Assembly (NCBI GenBank): GCA_015056585.1
Contig: SVFZ01000002.1
Location: 1-64,000, forward strand
Direction: 5' to 3'
DNA length: 64,000 nt
Source: Butyrivibrio sp.
GTDB taxonomy: Bacteria; Bacillota; Clostridia; Lachnospirales; Lachnospiraceae
The position numbers and the translations under genes are program-made. This document shows positions 1 to 9,608 of this stretch, in pieces (within the stretch, counting starts at the first letter, position 1; every line of letters starts with the position of its first letter). Under the pieces are notes generated by a model. The model was not told the origin of the DNA. It was given only the letters and a program-made list of their open reading frames with translations, and ran no database searches.

Positions 1-152
1 ATGGTTATCGAAGGTGATAAATTAAGGAATTTGTCATATCCTTCTTTGCCGTTTTCTGCTTCACCGACAACTTCGTAGCCTTCTATTTCGAGCATGTTTC
101 TCAATAAATTCCGGTTAACAGGCGAGTCATCCACAATAAGTATTCCTGCCAT
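1..152 (-). CDS. Response regulator receiver protein (N-terminal part only)
   Basis: The reading frame starts at the ATG complementary to 150-152 and runs off the left edge, so only about 50 residues are visible. They begin MAGILIVDDSPVNRNLLRNM, the first strand and helix of a CheY-type receiver with the acidic Asp pair that holds the metal ion. The phospho-acceptor Asp and any output domain lie outside the window. A GGAGGA ribosome site sits 6 bases before the ATG. It could be a stand-alone CheY-like protein or the receiver of a larger regulator. The receiver call is firm; the exact role is unknown. Confidence 0.8.
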   Translation of the reverse strand, partial: MAGILIVDDSPVNRNLLRNMLEIEGYEVVGEAENGKEGYDKFLNLSPSIT

Positions 153-201
153 TTGATTCCTCCAGCCGCTAAGGCCTCAACAGAATTAGAATTCTCTATT
201 T

Positions 202-207
202 ATTATA
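202..207 (-). promoter_or_regulatory. Extended -10 promoter for the receiver gene
   Basis: On the minus strand TGTTATAAT gives a consensus -10 with the TG extension, about 50 bases before the start codon at 152. No convincing -35 hexamer lies 16-18 bases upstream, which is usual for extended -10 promoters. It sits just beyond the stop codon of the GH31 gene. Confidence 0.45.
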
Positions 208-222
208 ACACAATAGTACGGC

Positions 223-2601
223 TTACTGATATTTGTTTTCGATAACTCTTGCTATTATATCTCCTGTTCTGAATCGTGCATCGCCTGAGGTCTCAATAGA
301 GAATGCCTTTTCGTTCTCTTTCCAGGACAATTTAGTCATGGAAAACTCCCCGCTTTCATAGCCGTAGCCATCTCCAAGATCTTCATACAAATTAAACGCA
401 GCATCACATCCGGGATATATCAAAACCTCTGTGTTCTCATTTTTCATCTGATCTGAGCACTGCATTGGTCTTTTTACCGGGATAACGGAACCGGCTCTGA
501 CGAATACAGGGATGGAATCCGGATTGCAGGTGCATTCTATCGTCTGCCCGCCCTCAAACAGTCTGCATGACAGATTACTGATACTCTCCCAATTATCATA
601 AATCCTATTCAGATTAAACTCATACCAATTACATCCCTCCGGGAGATATACTTTTCTTGTGTCTGAGTCTTCAACTATAGGGCAAACCATAAGGTTATCG
701 CCAAGCATAAACTGATCAGAGATAGCGATTGCCCGTTCGTCATTATTAAAGTCGAACATCAGTGGCCTTATCAGCATTCCGTCATCAAAATGTACACCGG
801 CTCCTAAAGAATACAGGTATGGAAGAAGCATATATCTGTTTCTTATGGTATTGCAGATAGCATCGTAATACTTATCACCGGTATCACCAAATGCCCAGGG
901 TTCACGTTCAATATCCGTTCCGTGTGCTCTGAAAACCGGCAAAAAAGCTGCATATTCAAGCCACCTTACATACAGCTTTTTATATGCTTCATCTATTCCG
1001 TTTTTATAATTGCCATCCCAAAACCACTGAATACCTCTTTTAACAAAAAAGGCTCCGGTATCCATCGTCCAATACGGCATACCGCTTGCAGCAAACTGCA
1101 GTCCGGCTCTCACCTGCTTTTTAAGTGTGTTCCAACCGGCAGAAATATCTCCGGACCAGAGGATTGTTCCGTATTTCTGGCTTCCGGCCCAGCCACTTCT
1201 TGTAAGGTTAACTACTCTTTTACTTAAGGTGCAGTTTCTTTGCCCCTCCCAGACTGCAAACGCGTGATATTTTCCAAATGCATTGGCCTTTTCAAAGGGC
1301 ATGATATTGGCAGAATCATTTTTATATTCGTAATACTTGTCACTGTCTGCAGGCTCTGTCAGATGCTCCCACTCAGGAGTTATCGGCTCGCTGGAGTCGC
1401 ACCACCAGGCATCAACTCCCGCCGGATATAATGCTCTTTTTATCTGTGACCAATACAGGTCTCTTCCCTCACTGTCAAAGGCATTATAAATATCAGTACC
1501 CGGAAGCAGTAGGTTCTTTTCCTTAAATTCCGCATTATTTTCTGTTCCCTGCGCCATGTTGGGCCAGATGGACATCATAAAACGGATCCCCATTTTGCGG
1601 AGCTCATCTGTCATCTCCTTCGGATCAGGAAATCTGGAGGCATCAAAGCTCTTTTGCCCCCACTTATTGTCCTCCCAGCTCATCCAGTCAAGGACAATGC
1701 AGTCCAGAGCTATGTTCCTCTTTCTGAATTCTCCGGCGGTATCCAGCAGGTCTTTTTGGCTGACATAGCGCTCTTTTGACTGAATATAGCCGTATGCCCA
1801 CATCGGAAGCATCGCTGCCTTTCCGGTAAGCCTTCTGTAGTTTTTTACCACATCAAAAAGACTATCTCCGAAAAGAAAATAATAATCCGAGTAAAAATCC
1901 GCTTCTGTCTGGACAAAAGCCTCATCCTCATTTTCTGAAAACATAAGCAGCGAACAGGTGCTAAAGAGTATTCCGTAGTTTCTGCTTGAAACCATCATCG
2001 GAATCCCTATTTTCCTGTTGCTCTGATGAACATAGTAGGTGCTGTGTCTTAGATTCCATTCACCTTTTTCGCCCTGTCCAAGTCCGATAAGCAGTTCATC
2101 GTCGGAAAACTCGAAATATGTGCGGGTTTTATATGCAGTCCCGTATTGCTCGCGGTCTGCCGCCTTGATTTTCTTCTTTAAACCGTCAGGGGTTGCTATT
2201 TCCTCAATTGATGCTTTATCGGCATTTATGGTTTTATATAAGGCGATTGACTCCAGGTCCCGTGGATGCTCATTTTTCTCGGAAAGCAATTTCTTTCCAT
2301 CCTTGCTCCAAAATGATACTGCGCAGGTCTCTTTGTCTATCTGCACGGATCCTTCCTCTGTAGAAATTGAAAGGCTGTTTTTGCTCTGATCCACTTTATA
2401 ATCAATACTGCCCGTGAAATCAGAATAGTCACTGCCCTGTTCTTTGGCAAAAGACCCATCGCAGGAAAAAGAGACTCTTACGATTCCACCTTTCTGAGGA
2501 ATGATCCTGAGTGTCCCTGTCTGAGATGTGGCAAAAATCATTCCGGCTTTTTCATTTACTGCCAATATACTCCTGTCCTTTGCAGGTATTACGTCCATCA
2601 T
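223..2601 (-). CDS. GH31 family alpha-glycosidase, probable alpha-xylosidase
   Basis: A 792-residue GH31 enzyme without signal peptide, so probably cytoplasmic. The N-terminal beta-sandwich covers about the first 250 residues and the catalytic barrel follows. The nucleophile motif reads WWCDSSEP, placing Asp402 as nucleophile. The WSGD motif puts the acid/base Asp near 485. The WW-D-x-x-EP form resembles alpha-xylosidase-like GH31 members more than starch alpha-glucosidases, but substrate cannot be fixed from sequence. The start ATG overlaps the GH95 stop by 4 bases (ATGA), so the two are translationally coupled. With GH95 and GH2 upstream in the same operon, release of xylose from xyloglucan oligosaccharides is the most economical role. 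Confidence 0.85.
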   Translation of the reverse strand: MMDVIPAKDRSILAVNEKAGMIFATSQTGTLRIIPQKGGIVRVSFSCDGSFAKEQGSDYSDFTGSIDYKVDQSKNSLSISTEEGSVQIDKETCAVSFWSKDGKKLLSEKNEHPRDLESIALYKTINADKASIEEIATPDGLKKKIKAADREQYGTAYKTRTYFEFSDDELLIGLGQGEKGEWNLRHSTYYVHQSNRKIGIPMMVSSRNYGILFSTCSLLMFSENEDEAFVQTEADFYSDYYFLFGDSLFDVVKNYRRLTGKAAMLPMWAYGYIQSKERYVSQKDLLDTAGEFRKRNIALDCIVLDWMSWEDNKWGQKSFDASRFPDPKEMTDELRKMGIRFMMSIWPNMAQGTENNAEFKEKNLLLPGTDIYNAFDSEGRDLYWSQIKRALYPAGVDAWWCDSSEPITPEWEHLTEPADSDKYYEYKNDSANIMPFEKANAFGKYHAFAVWEGQRNCTLSKRVVNLTRSGWAGSQKYGTILWSGDISAGWNTLKKQVRAGLQFAASGMPYWTMDTGAFFVKRGIQWFWDGNYKNGIDEAYKKLYVRWLEYAAFLPVFRAHGTDIEREPWAFGDTGDKYYDAICNTIRNRYMLLPYLYSLGAGVHFDDGMLIRPLMFDFNNDERAIAISDQFMLGDNLMVCPIVEDSDTRKVYLPEGCNWYEFNLNRIYDNWESISNLSCRLFEGGQTIECTCNPDSIPVFVRAGSVIPVKRPMQCSDQMKNENTEVLIYPGCDAAFNLYEDLGDGYGYESGEFSMTKLSWKENEKAFSIETSGDARFRTGDIIARVIENKYQ

Positions 2602-4829
2602 AATTTAAGTTCCTTTTTCTCCCCGTTTACTTCTACGACTATATGCTTAGCGCTTCTTTTGTTAACTATCTTGCAGCTCGTAACCTTCATATCTTCCCAC
2701 TCCATATATAGCTCCAGCCCGCCTGGGAGACATATTCCGCTGACACGGCCTTTCGAAAATTCCTTTGGAAGCGCCGGAAGGAGCTTTACATAGCCATCTC
2801 TGCACTGAACAAGCATCTCTATGATTGCAGCGGTAGCACCAAAGTTTCCGTCTATCTGGAAAACTGCACCCGGTCCGTATGGATGATTATCCATCAGATT
2901 GTCAAAGGTACTTTTTGAAAGAAGAGCTTCCAGGTTCTCATACACTTTGTCACCATCGAGAAAATGAGCCCAAAGACCTATGATCCAGGCCCTTGACCAG
3001 CCTGTATGTCCTCCACCGTTTTTAAGTCTTCTCTCCAGAGTGACACGGGCAGCTTTCATAAGATCGGGAGTCTTTTCAAAACTGATGGAATGACCGGGAT
3101 ATACTCCATAAAGGTGAGAAATATGCCTGTGTCCGGGCTCCAGTTCCTCATAATCCTGCATCCATTCCTGAATCTGACCGTATTTGCCGACCTTGATCTT
3201 TGGAAGCTTTTGCAGGATTTCCCTGGCTTTCTGCGATTTTTCATCGCATTCGAGCACTTTGCAGGCATTTATGTAGTCCTCAAAAAGCTCCATAAGAATT
3301 TCTATATCCATGGTGGCGCCTTCGCACAGACACCCCTTGGTGCCGTCCTCCATGATATAGACATTCTCTGGTGAAACAGAGGGGGATGTGATCAGCTCTC
3401 CGTTTTCATTTTCAATCAAAAAATCATCAAAAAAGTCTACACATTCGCTGAGAACATTGAAATTATCAGCAAGGAAAGCCTTATCTTCGGTATAGAGATA
3501 GTGCTCCCAAATGTGCGTAGCCATCCAGGCTTCTCCCATTGCCCAGAATGTGGCAGGAATATAGTGATCCTGTGGAGCAGTATCTCCATAGATATCGGTG
3601 TTATGATGTGCAACAGAGCCCCTGCAGCCGTACATCTGCTTCGCTGTAAGCTTTCCGTTTTTGCAGACTCTTTTCAGCAGTTCAAAATAAGGCATATGGC
3701 ATTTTGAGAGATTTCCGCTCTCAGCCAGCCAGTAGTTCATCTCAGCGTTGATGTTGATTGTAAATTTGCTTTCCCAGGGCGGTGTAAGCCTGTGATTCCA
3801 TATTCCCTGAAGATTTGCAGGAAGGCATTTTCCTCTGCTGGATGAATACAGTAAGTATCTTCCATAGCTAAAATAGAGCGCAAAAAGATCGGGATCTTTT
3901 TCTCCTTTTTTCAAGGCTGAAAGCCTTTTGTCGGTAGGAATATCTTCTTTGCAGGCAGTAACACCGTCTCCAAGCTCCAGAGATACAGTGTTAAAGCCTT
4001 CTTCAAATTCTTCCTTGTGGGCTTTTAATACATCCGCCCAGCATTTTGTTGAAATTCGCTCAAGATTGGCTTTACCGGCAGCAAGATAGTCCTCGCCCTT
4101 CCCCGGATCATTATAAAACTCTGTGCGAATATCAATAAAAAGTGTAACTTCCGAGGCATCTTTTACTATTAAATGCTCTCCAATTGTCTCTACAGTGCCG
4201 TCACTTACCTGAGCTTGTACTCTCACAGCAAAAGGGATTCCGATTCCTGATTCAACCTTAAATCCAATCTGATCCTTATCAGCCCATACTTCATCAAGCC
4301 TGTTATGAAATCTTTCCGCTCTGCAGGTAAATCCAATCTTTGCGCCATCTGCTTTAAGATGATAGGCCAAAACCTGATCGGGGAAAGATGCGATAAACTC
4401 CCTTTTAAAATCCGCGCCGTTAGCTTTGTAAGAAACTAAAACCACGCCTTCTTCAAGATTCAGCTCGCGCCTGTAATCGTCACAGGTTTCATCTCCATCA
4501 AAGTCAATGATAAGCTCTCCTGCAGGTTCATACGACCTCTCGGAATTAGGGGTTCCTGAAAGGGCAAGAAGTGATAGCTTCTCTGCTTCCGGAATCTTTC
4601 CTTCTCTTATAAGATGTCTTATCTTGTCCAGATTTTTCAAGGCATCCTTGTTTATCCTGTTAACAGGCTTTCCGCTCCAGATACTGTCTTCATTTAGATA
4701 TATTCGCTCACTTGACACTCCGCCCATTACCATTGCGCCAAGTCGTCCGTTTCCCACAGGAAGTGCTTCTTCCCAGCATTTCGCCGGACTCTCATACCAC
4801 AAACACTTTTTTCTCTCCATGTTCTTCAT
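2598..4829 (-). CDS. GH95 alpha-L-fucosidase (or alpha-L-galactosidase)
   Basis: A 743-residue GH95 protein, the usual length for a single-domain member, with no signal peptide. The N-terminus has the family signature WYESPAKCWEEALPVGNGRLG followed by LNEDSIWSG. The catalytic region shows NINAEMNYW, which carries the Asn residues that activate water in this inverting family. GHRHISHLYG follows the acidic DYEELEP segment, and QIDGNFG lies near the C-terminus. GH95 enzymes remove terminal alpha-1,2-L-fucose, and some plant-polymer members remove L-galactose from the same position of xyloglucan. It is the middle gene of three overlapping ones, sharing ATGA junctions with GH2 upstream and GH31 downstream. 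Confidence 0.88.
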   Translation of the reverse strand: MKNMERKKCLWYESPAKCWEEALPVGNGRLGAMVMGGVSSERIYLNEDSIWSGKPVNRINKDALKNLDKIRHLIREGKIPEAEKLSLLALSGTPNSERSYEPAGELIIDFDGDETCDDYRRELNLEEGVVLVSYKANGADFKREFIASFPDQVLAYHLKADGAKIGFTCRAERFHNRLDEVWADKDQIGFKVESGIGIPFAVRVQAQVSDGTVETIGEHLIVKDASEVTLFIDIRTEFYNDPGKGEDYLAAGKANLERISTKCWADVLKAHKEEFEEGFNTVSLELGDGVTACKEDIPTDKRLSALKKGEKDPDLFALYFSYGRYLLYSSSRGKCLPANLQGIWNHRLTPPWESKFTININAEMNYWLAESGNLSKCHMPYFELLKRVCKNGKLTAKQMYGCRGSVAHHNTDIYGDTAPQDHYIPATFWAMGEAWMATHIWEHYLYTEDKAFLADNFNVLSECVDFFDDFLIENENGELITSPSVSPENVYIMEDGTKGCLCEGATMDIEILMELFEDYINACKVLECDEKSQKAREILQKLPKIKVGKYGQIQEWMQDYEELEPGHRHISHLYGVYPGHSISFEKTPDLMKAARVTLERRLKNGGGHTGWSRAWIIGLWAHFLDGDKVYENLEALLSKSTFDNLMDNHPYGPGAVFQIDGNFGATAAIIEMLVQCRDGYVKLLPALPKEFSKGRVSGICLPGGLELYMEWEDMKVTSCKIVNKRSAKHIVVEVNGEKKELKL

Positions 4830-7288
4830 ACGATTTCAAAAGTCTCCCACGCTTCGCCGATTTCTTTTGAGCAGATTTTGACGGTTACTGAGCCCTTGTC
4901 ATAGCCGGATCTTACAACTGCCATAGCTCTACCCTTAAAGCTTACAGTATCGCCATCAGTGTAGTTGTCATCTGTCTTGGGGTTACCTGATCCGAATCCT
5001 GCAAGGTGTGCATTTCCTGTAATTTCAGCACTAAGCCCTATTTCTGCATTTGGAACAACATTTCCTTCGCTGTCGAGAATCTCAATTCCCATATATGCTA
5101 CGTCATGTCCGTCAGCCCTTAGGGTTTTCTTTTCAGGGATGAGTCTGATAGTTTTAGGTGCGCCGCTTGTAATGAGCATATCCCTGCTGACCTCTTTGCC
5201 GTCTTTGTAGCTGATTGCCTCTACCTTTCCGGGCACATAAACGGTGTCAAAATATACAGAGTTCGGCATAGGATACTCAGTAGATACAGGTTTCCTGCCT
5301 ACAGATTTTCCATTTATTATCAGTTCCACTTCATCCGCATTTGAAAAGACAACAAGTCTTATATCCTTATTTTCGCTGCCTTCATAGTTCCAACTTACGA
5401 AAAGTTCAGGGAATCCCCACAACGTTGTGCATTCTTTCTTACCGAAGGTCTCAGGTCTTTGTGAAAACAGATGTGTCTCTTTGCTTCCCCAGACTATGCT
5501 TCTGTAGGCTCCCTGAGGCAACATATGTCCTGTGATATCAAAATCCGCATCATTTGCGCATCTCCATGGATAAGGAGATCCTGCACCGGGCATAAGGGCC
5601 CAGCCATTTGTCTTTGCAATAATGTCGTCCTCATCCACGTAGGCGGCTTTGCCTATTCCTGCTTCTCCGATATAATCCCAGGCTGTCCAGGTAAAATCGC
5701 CTATTGCATATTGAAGTTTTTCTACAAATGGCCATCTGAAGCCAATTTCCTTAGGGAAATTCTCTGATCCGAGAATTACTCTTTCCGGGAACATCTCATG
5801 ATCTCTCTCATAAAGACCTTCCATATAGTTATAGCCAACTATATCCAAGCCGTTTGTGAATGGTTCTGTGATCATCTCCCAGCTTGTATCATGAAGCCCT
5901 TCGGCTGAATTCTGCTTCTGGCTCTGATTGATCATTAGTTCATCATCAAGCCCGCTCCACAGCGAACAGATCCCATTGCTGACAGGTCTTGTTCCATCAA
6001 GTTTTTTTATAGTTCCAGCAAGCTGTGTTGCCAGTTCGTAGCCTCTATCAAGGCCTCCTCTTTCCGGAATTTCGTTTCCGGTAGACCAGATAATAACTGA
6101 AGGATGATTTCTGTCTCTCTTAACGAAAGCTGTCAGGTCTTTTTCCCAATCTGTATCAAAAAACTGGCTATAGTCACCGCCTCTTTTTGCCATGCCCCAG
6201 GCATCAAAAGCCTCGTCAAAGACATACATTCCCAGTCTGTCGCAGGCCTCTATAAGTGCTGCTGATGGCGGATTGTGAGCTGTTCTTATGGCATTAAAAC
6301 CTACTTCTTTAAGCTTCTTAACCTTTCTTGCCTCTGCTTCGTAAAGAGATACGGCACCAAGAAGACCATTGTCATGATGGAGACAACCACCTTTGAGCTT
6401 TACCGTCTTTCCGTTTATTCTGAGGCCTCGAATAACATCAGCTGTTATTGTTCGAATTCCGAACACAGACTCTGCTTCATCTATATCCGTGTTATCCTCA
6501 GGGATAAAATGTGTTCGGTAAATACCAAGGTTCTTTACCTGTGCTTTTACTTTATACAGATTAGGGTTTTCTGCGTCCCAAAGCCGGGGATCCTTTACAT
6601 TAATCGCAAGTTGCGCCTTTTCAGCTTTTCCCGCGCCGATATAAATAACGCGCTTTACCCTGCAAACTGTGTCTTCGCTATCGTCTTTTACAATAACAAG
6701 TGTTACTTCGACAAGCCTGTTCTCGCTTGTGCTATTTACTACTTCCGCATCCGCTTCAAGAAATGCATAGCCATCGGCTACTTCCTTTGTTCTGACAAAT
6801 ATTCCGTCATTTGTAACATGGACTTTTGGACCGTGACAAAGAACTGCACCTCTGTAAAGGCCGGACCCGGTATACCAGCGGGAATTCACATACATGCTGT
6901 TATTGCAGTTTATGGTTATCCGGTTTTCTTTTCCATAGGTAACGTAATCTGTAAGATCCACGTAAAAAGGAGCGTATCCGTAGTGCTGCTTTCCCACTTT
7001 ACAGCCGTTTATATCTACGGTGACGTTCATCATTGCTCCGTCAAATTTAAGACCCACGCAGTCATTTTCCCATTCCTTTGGAATCATCAAATATTTAGTG
7101 TAGTTTGTAAGCCCTCCGACGAAATATCCGCTGTCAGCCTGAGCCGGAGCATCAGGTTGTACCTTGGTGCCAATCATTCCGTCATGAGGAAGATTCACCT
7201 CTACTCCCGGGTCATCTCTTAACATGCCAAGATTGTCCACGTAGCCGTTTCTGAAAACCCACTTTTCATCAATACAAATATTTTTCAT
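4826..7288 (-). CDS. GH2 family beta-galactosidase-like enzyme
   Basis: An 820-residue GH2 protein beginning directly with the jelly-roll sugar-binding domain and lacking a signal peptide. The immunoglobulin-like domain follows, then the TIM barrel with IIWSTGNEIPE (acid/base Glu) and VILGSENF (nucleophile Glu). Roughly 220 further residues form C-terminal beta domains that include a bacterial Ig-like segment. This arrangement is typical of beta-galactosidases of gut anaerobes, although other beta-glycosidases share it. It is the first gene of the operon; start at 7288 follows a GGGGG ribosome site. Removal of beta-galactose exposed after fucose release would fit the two genes behind it. Confidence 0.85.
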   Translation of the reverse strand: MKNICIDEKWVFRNGYVDNLGMLRDDPGVEVNLPHDGMIGTKVQPDAPAQADSGYFVGGLTNYTKYLMIPKEWENDCVGLKFDGAMMNVTVDINGCKVGKQHYGYAPFYVDLTDYVTYGKENRITINCNNSMYVNSRWYTGSGLYRGAVLCHGPKVHVTNDGIFVRTKEVADGYAFLEADAEVVNSTSENRLVEVTLVIVKDDSEDTVCRVKRVIYIGAGKAEKAQLAINVKDPRLWDAENPNLYKVKAQVKNLGIYRTHFIPEDNTDIDEAESVFGIRTITADVIRGLRINGKTVKLKGGCLHHDNGLLGAVSLYEAEARKVKKLKEVGFNAIRTAHNPPSAALIEACDRLGMYVFDEAFDAWGMAKRGGDYSQFFDTDWEKDLTAFVKRDRNHPSVIIWSTGNEIPERGGLDRGYELATQLAGTIKKLDGTRPVSNGICSLWSGLDDELMINQSQKQNSAEGLHDTSWEMITEPFTNGLDIVGYNYMEGLYERDHEMFPERVILGSENFPKEIGFRWPFVEKLQYAIGDFTWTAWDYIGEAGIGKAAYVDEDDIIAKTNGWALMPGAGSPYPWRCANDADFDITGHMLPQGAYRSIVWGSKETHLFSQRPETFGKKECTTLWGFPELFVSWNYEGSENKDIRLVVFSNADEVELIINGKSVGRKPVSTEYPMPNSVYFDTVYVPGKVEAISYKDGKEVSRDMLITSGAPKTIRLIPEKKTLRADGHDVAYMGIEILDSEGNVVPNAEIGLSAEITGNAHLAGFGSGNPKTDDNYTDGDTVSFKGRAMAVVRSGYDKGSVTVKICSKEIGEAWETFEIV

Positions 7289-7386
7289 GCTGTACCCCCG
7301 ATCTACTTAAATATTTTTTGCAATCAACTGTTATTTGTTCGTAAAAAATGCCTAATTTCAATTAACCACAAATTAGCATAAAAGTA

Positions 7387-7418
7387 TATATTCAATTTTT
7401 TTCTCTTTATATTCAATT
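7387..7418 (-). promoter_or_regulatory. Perfect 11-base direct repeat, candidate activator site
   Basis: TATATTCAATT occurs at 7387-7397 and again at 7408-7418, identical at all 11 positions and exactly 21 bases apart, two helical turns. It lies about 100-130 bases before the GH2 start. Paired half-sites on one face of the helix are what AraC-type activators bind. No AraC gene is present in the window, so the regulator is unknown. The region is AT-rich, which weakens the case. Confidence 0.35.
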
Positions 7419-7419
7419 G

Positions 7420-7452
7420 AAAAACAGCCCGAAACCATACAGTTTCGGGCTG
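7420..7452 (-). terminator. Terminator of the diguanylate cyclase gene
   Basis: Hairpin CAGCCCGAAAC/GTTTCGGGCTG with a six-base loop, followed on the minus strand by TTTTT. It lies 20 bases after the stop of the gene ending at 7472. Confidence 0.85.
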
Positions 7453-7471
7453 CGCATAAATTCGTCCGGGT

Positions 7472-9478
7472 TTACATCTTAAGTTTTTGCTTGTTTTCGT
7501 ACATTACTTTGTCGGCACGTTCAAATACATCGGTGAATAAAGTATCGGTTCCGTGGTCATATTCTGCCATTCCGGAAGCAATAACAGCTCCCTTGCCGGT
7601 TCTTTTGTTGTTTAGAACCTGTTCTTGAAGTTTCTCAAAAAGATCATATCTTACAGAATAATCATCCGCACGAAGGAATACCACAAATTCATCTCCGCCT
7701 ATTCTAAAGACAGGGCTGTGAACAAACAGATTACATAATAACTTCGCTGCAGATCTTATGTACTCATCTCCTGCAGCATGGCCCTGGCTATCATTAATCT
7801 TTTTCAGATCATTACAATCGCAAACTATAAGCGCATATGGCAGATAGTCCAAGCCATTATCCATATTACTCTGGACAGATGAGCCAAGTTCCAGATATGC
7901 TGTTTTATTCTTAACACCTGTGAGCTCATCGCGTCTTGCAAGCTCTTTTTCTGTTTTTAGAGCCTGAAGATGTTCTTTCTCTTTTCTGACCTCGAAATCA
8001 ACATTTTCAACACAAATGATTATGTGGGTATTATCCACAGTTTTGCGGGCTATCATTCTCGTAAATCTTGATTTGCCATCAACTACAATCCGATAATCGA
8101 TACTGTAGCTCTTACGACCCTCCAGTGCAGAAATCAAATAATCTTTAGTAGTATACTCCATCACGAGGTTTAAATCCTGAGGATGAACGATCTTGGGTAT
8201 GTTCTTATGACATTCTTCGTAGAAATCCGGACCTGTCTTTGCAGGCTGCAGCTGTCCGTAAATGTTGCTGAATTCATAGCTGACATAAGATGCATCTTTG
8301 ATGTCTATATAATAAACCACGTCATAGTTGGTAGCCAAACTTTCCGCAATCTGGCTGAATGTGACACTTATTTTCTCACTTTCCTTAAGCTTTTTTTCTG
8401 TACTCAGTTCATCTTCTATGTCTTTTACATAAAGGACCATATGCTGATCATTATCCGCATACATATATGTGAACAGGTAAAATCTAGGATTGTCATCTAT
8501 CATAACCCTGTATTTAAAGGAAAAAGAATGTTTATCCTCGAGATTTTTGAGCATAGCTTCTTTTGAATAGAAGTCTCTTGCATATTCTTTATCATCAGGG
8601 AAAACAACTTTTTCTATGTTTTCCAGCGTTTCTTCATAGAAATTTCTTCCTTCCACATGAACACCCATAGAATCGAATTGCTTACTTCTTGAAAATTCCA
8701 GAAATTCACCGGTTTCAACCGTAATATAATAAATTGCTTCGTAATCCTTTACCATTGCAGATGCGATATAATATTGCATCTTTTTATCTCTTTTTTCCCG
8801 CGCTTCGATAAAAGAATGTACGACACATGCACTTGTCAACAGACCAATGACATAAATTGGAAAAAACGAGAATATGATCTGAAGCAGCATCGACACGCCC
8901 AAAATTATACTTGTACATGATACGGCGAAATATCGGATGCTCAGGTCACCGGTACTTTTTTTGGCAATCCTAAACATATAAACGGAAATACTCACGTAGA
9001 AGGCAAGCATTAACAAAAAAATAGTATGTCTGCCGGATTCAGGAATATATTCATATGCATCGTTGAATGAAAAGATAAAAGGGAAAAATCGATTGAGTAT
9101 CAGACCTATTATTCCGATCATGAATACAATCCATACTCCATGGGTCAGAATTCTGCTGCGAAAACCGGTTTTATCAGTATATGCAACTATATACCTTGTC
9201 CAAGTCAGCATAGTTAAAAGTATAAAGAGATAATAGGAAATAGTAGTTGAATAAATTAAAGGAAACAACTCAGGTATACTGTGATGTCCGTATAAGAGCC
9301 CCCAGGAAATCTCCGTCAGAAAAAAGCAGTTAGCAGCCATAAGAAACATCCCATAACGGATATTTACCTGAGACTTATTTTCGCCAAAATCTTTTTTGGA
9401 TAATAATGCTGTAAAAACATCCCAGTTAAGTATTAAATTCACGAGAAGAGCCACTGCAGCTATAGTTGCGTAATACAT
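7472..9478 (-). CDS. Membrane-bound GGDEF diguanylate cyclase with two PAS-like domains
   Basis: A 668-residue protein. Six or seven hydrophobic segments fill about the first 230 residues. Two homologous PAS-like sensor units follow; both contain a Y-x-I segment, an FYEE helix and a closing region that reads into the next domain. The C-terminal GGDEF domain has RRDELTGVKN at its start and an intact RIGGDEF active loop, so it should make cyclic di-GMP. The RxxD inhibitory site that normally precedes GGDEF is not present, so product inhibition may be absent. No EAL domain is present. The gene is monocistronic, with a terminator at 7420-7452. The signal it senses cannot be read from sequence. 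Confidence 0.85.
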   Translation of the reverse strand: MYYATIAAVALLVNLILNWDVFTALLSKKDFGENKSQVNIRYGMFLMAANCFFLTEISWGLLYGHHSIPELFPLIYSTTISYYLFILLTMLTWTRYIVAYTDKTGFRSRILTHGVWIVFMIGIIGLILNRFFPFIFSFNDAYEYIPESGRHTIFLLMLAFYVSISVYMFRIAKKSTGDLSIRYFAVSCTSIILGVSMLLQIIFSFFPIYVIGLLTSACVVHSFIEAREKRDKKMQYYIASAMVKDYEAIYYITVETGEFLEFSRSKQFDSMGVHVEGRNFYEETLENIEKVVFPDDKEYARDFYSKEAMLKNLEDKHSFSFKYRVMIDDNPRFYLFTYMYADNDQHMVLYVKDIEDELSTEKKLKESEKISVTFSQIAESLATNYDVVYYIDIKDASYVSYEFSNIYGQLQPAKTGPDFYEECHKNIPKIVHPQDLNLVMEYTTKDYLISALEGRKSYSIDYRIVVDGKSRFTRMIARKTVDNTHIIICVENVDFEVRKEKEHLQALKTEKELARRDELTGVKNKTAYLELGSSVQSNMDNGLDYLPYALIVCDCNDLKKINDSQGHAAGDEYIRSAAKLLCNLFVHSPVFRIGGDEFVVFLRADDYSVRYDLFEKLQEQVLNNKRTGKGAVIASGMAEYDHGTDTLFTDVFERADKVMYENKQKLKM

Positions 9479-9551
9479 CCGGTCTTTATTCCCTCCTAAT
9501 AAATTAATAATAATTGTTTTTAAGAGAAATAAAAAGTGTATTTACGTTATT

Positions 9552-9589
9552 TTTTGAAAAATTGTCGCACCTGTATATAGGTGCGACAA
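9552..9589 (-). terminator. Terminator of the GH39 gene
   Basis: Stem TTGTCGCACCT/AGGTGCGACAA with a short loop, followed on the minus strand by TTTTTC. It lies 20 bases after the GH39 stop. Confidence 0.88.
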
Positions 9590-9608
9590 CCAAAAACAGG
9601 GAGTCAGA

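Noticed and set aside
6275-7222. A 315-codon open frame on the plus strand
   Set aside because: It lies wholly antisense inside the well-supported GH2 gene, has no family motif, is unusually rich in Cys, Ile and Phe as antisense frames are, and lacks a convincing ribosome site.
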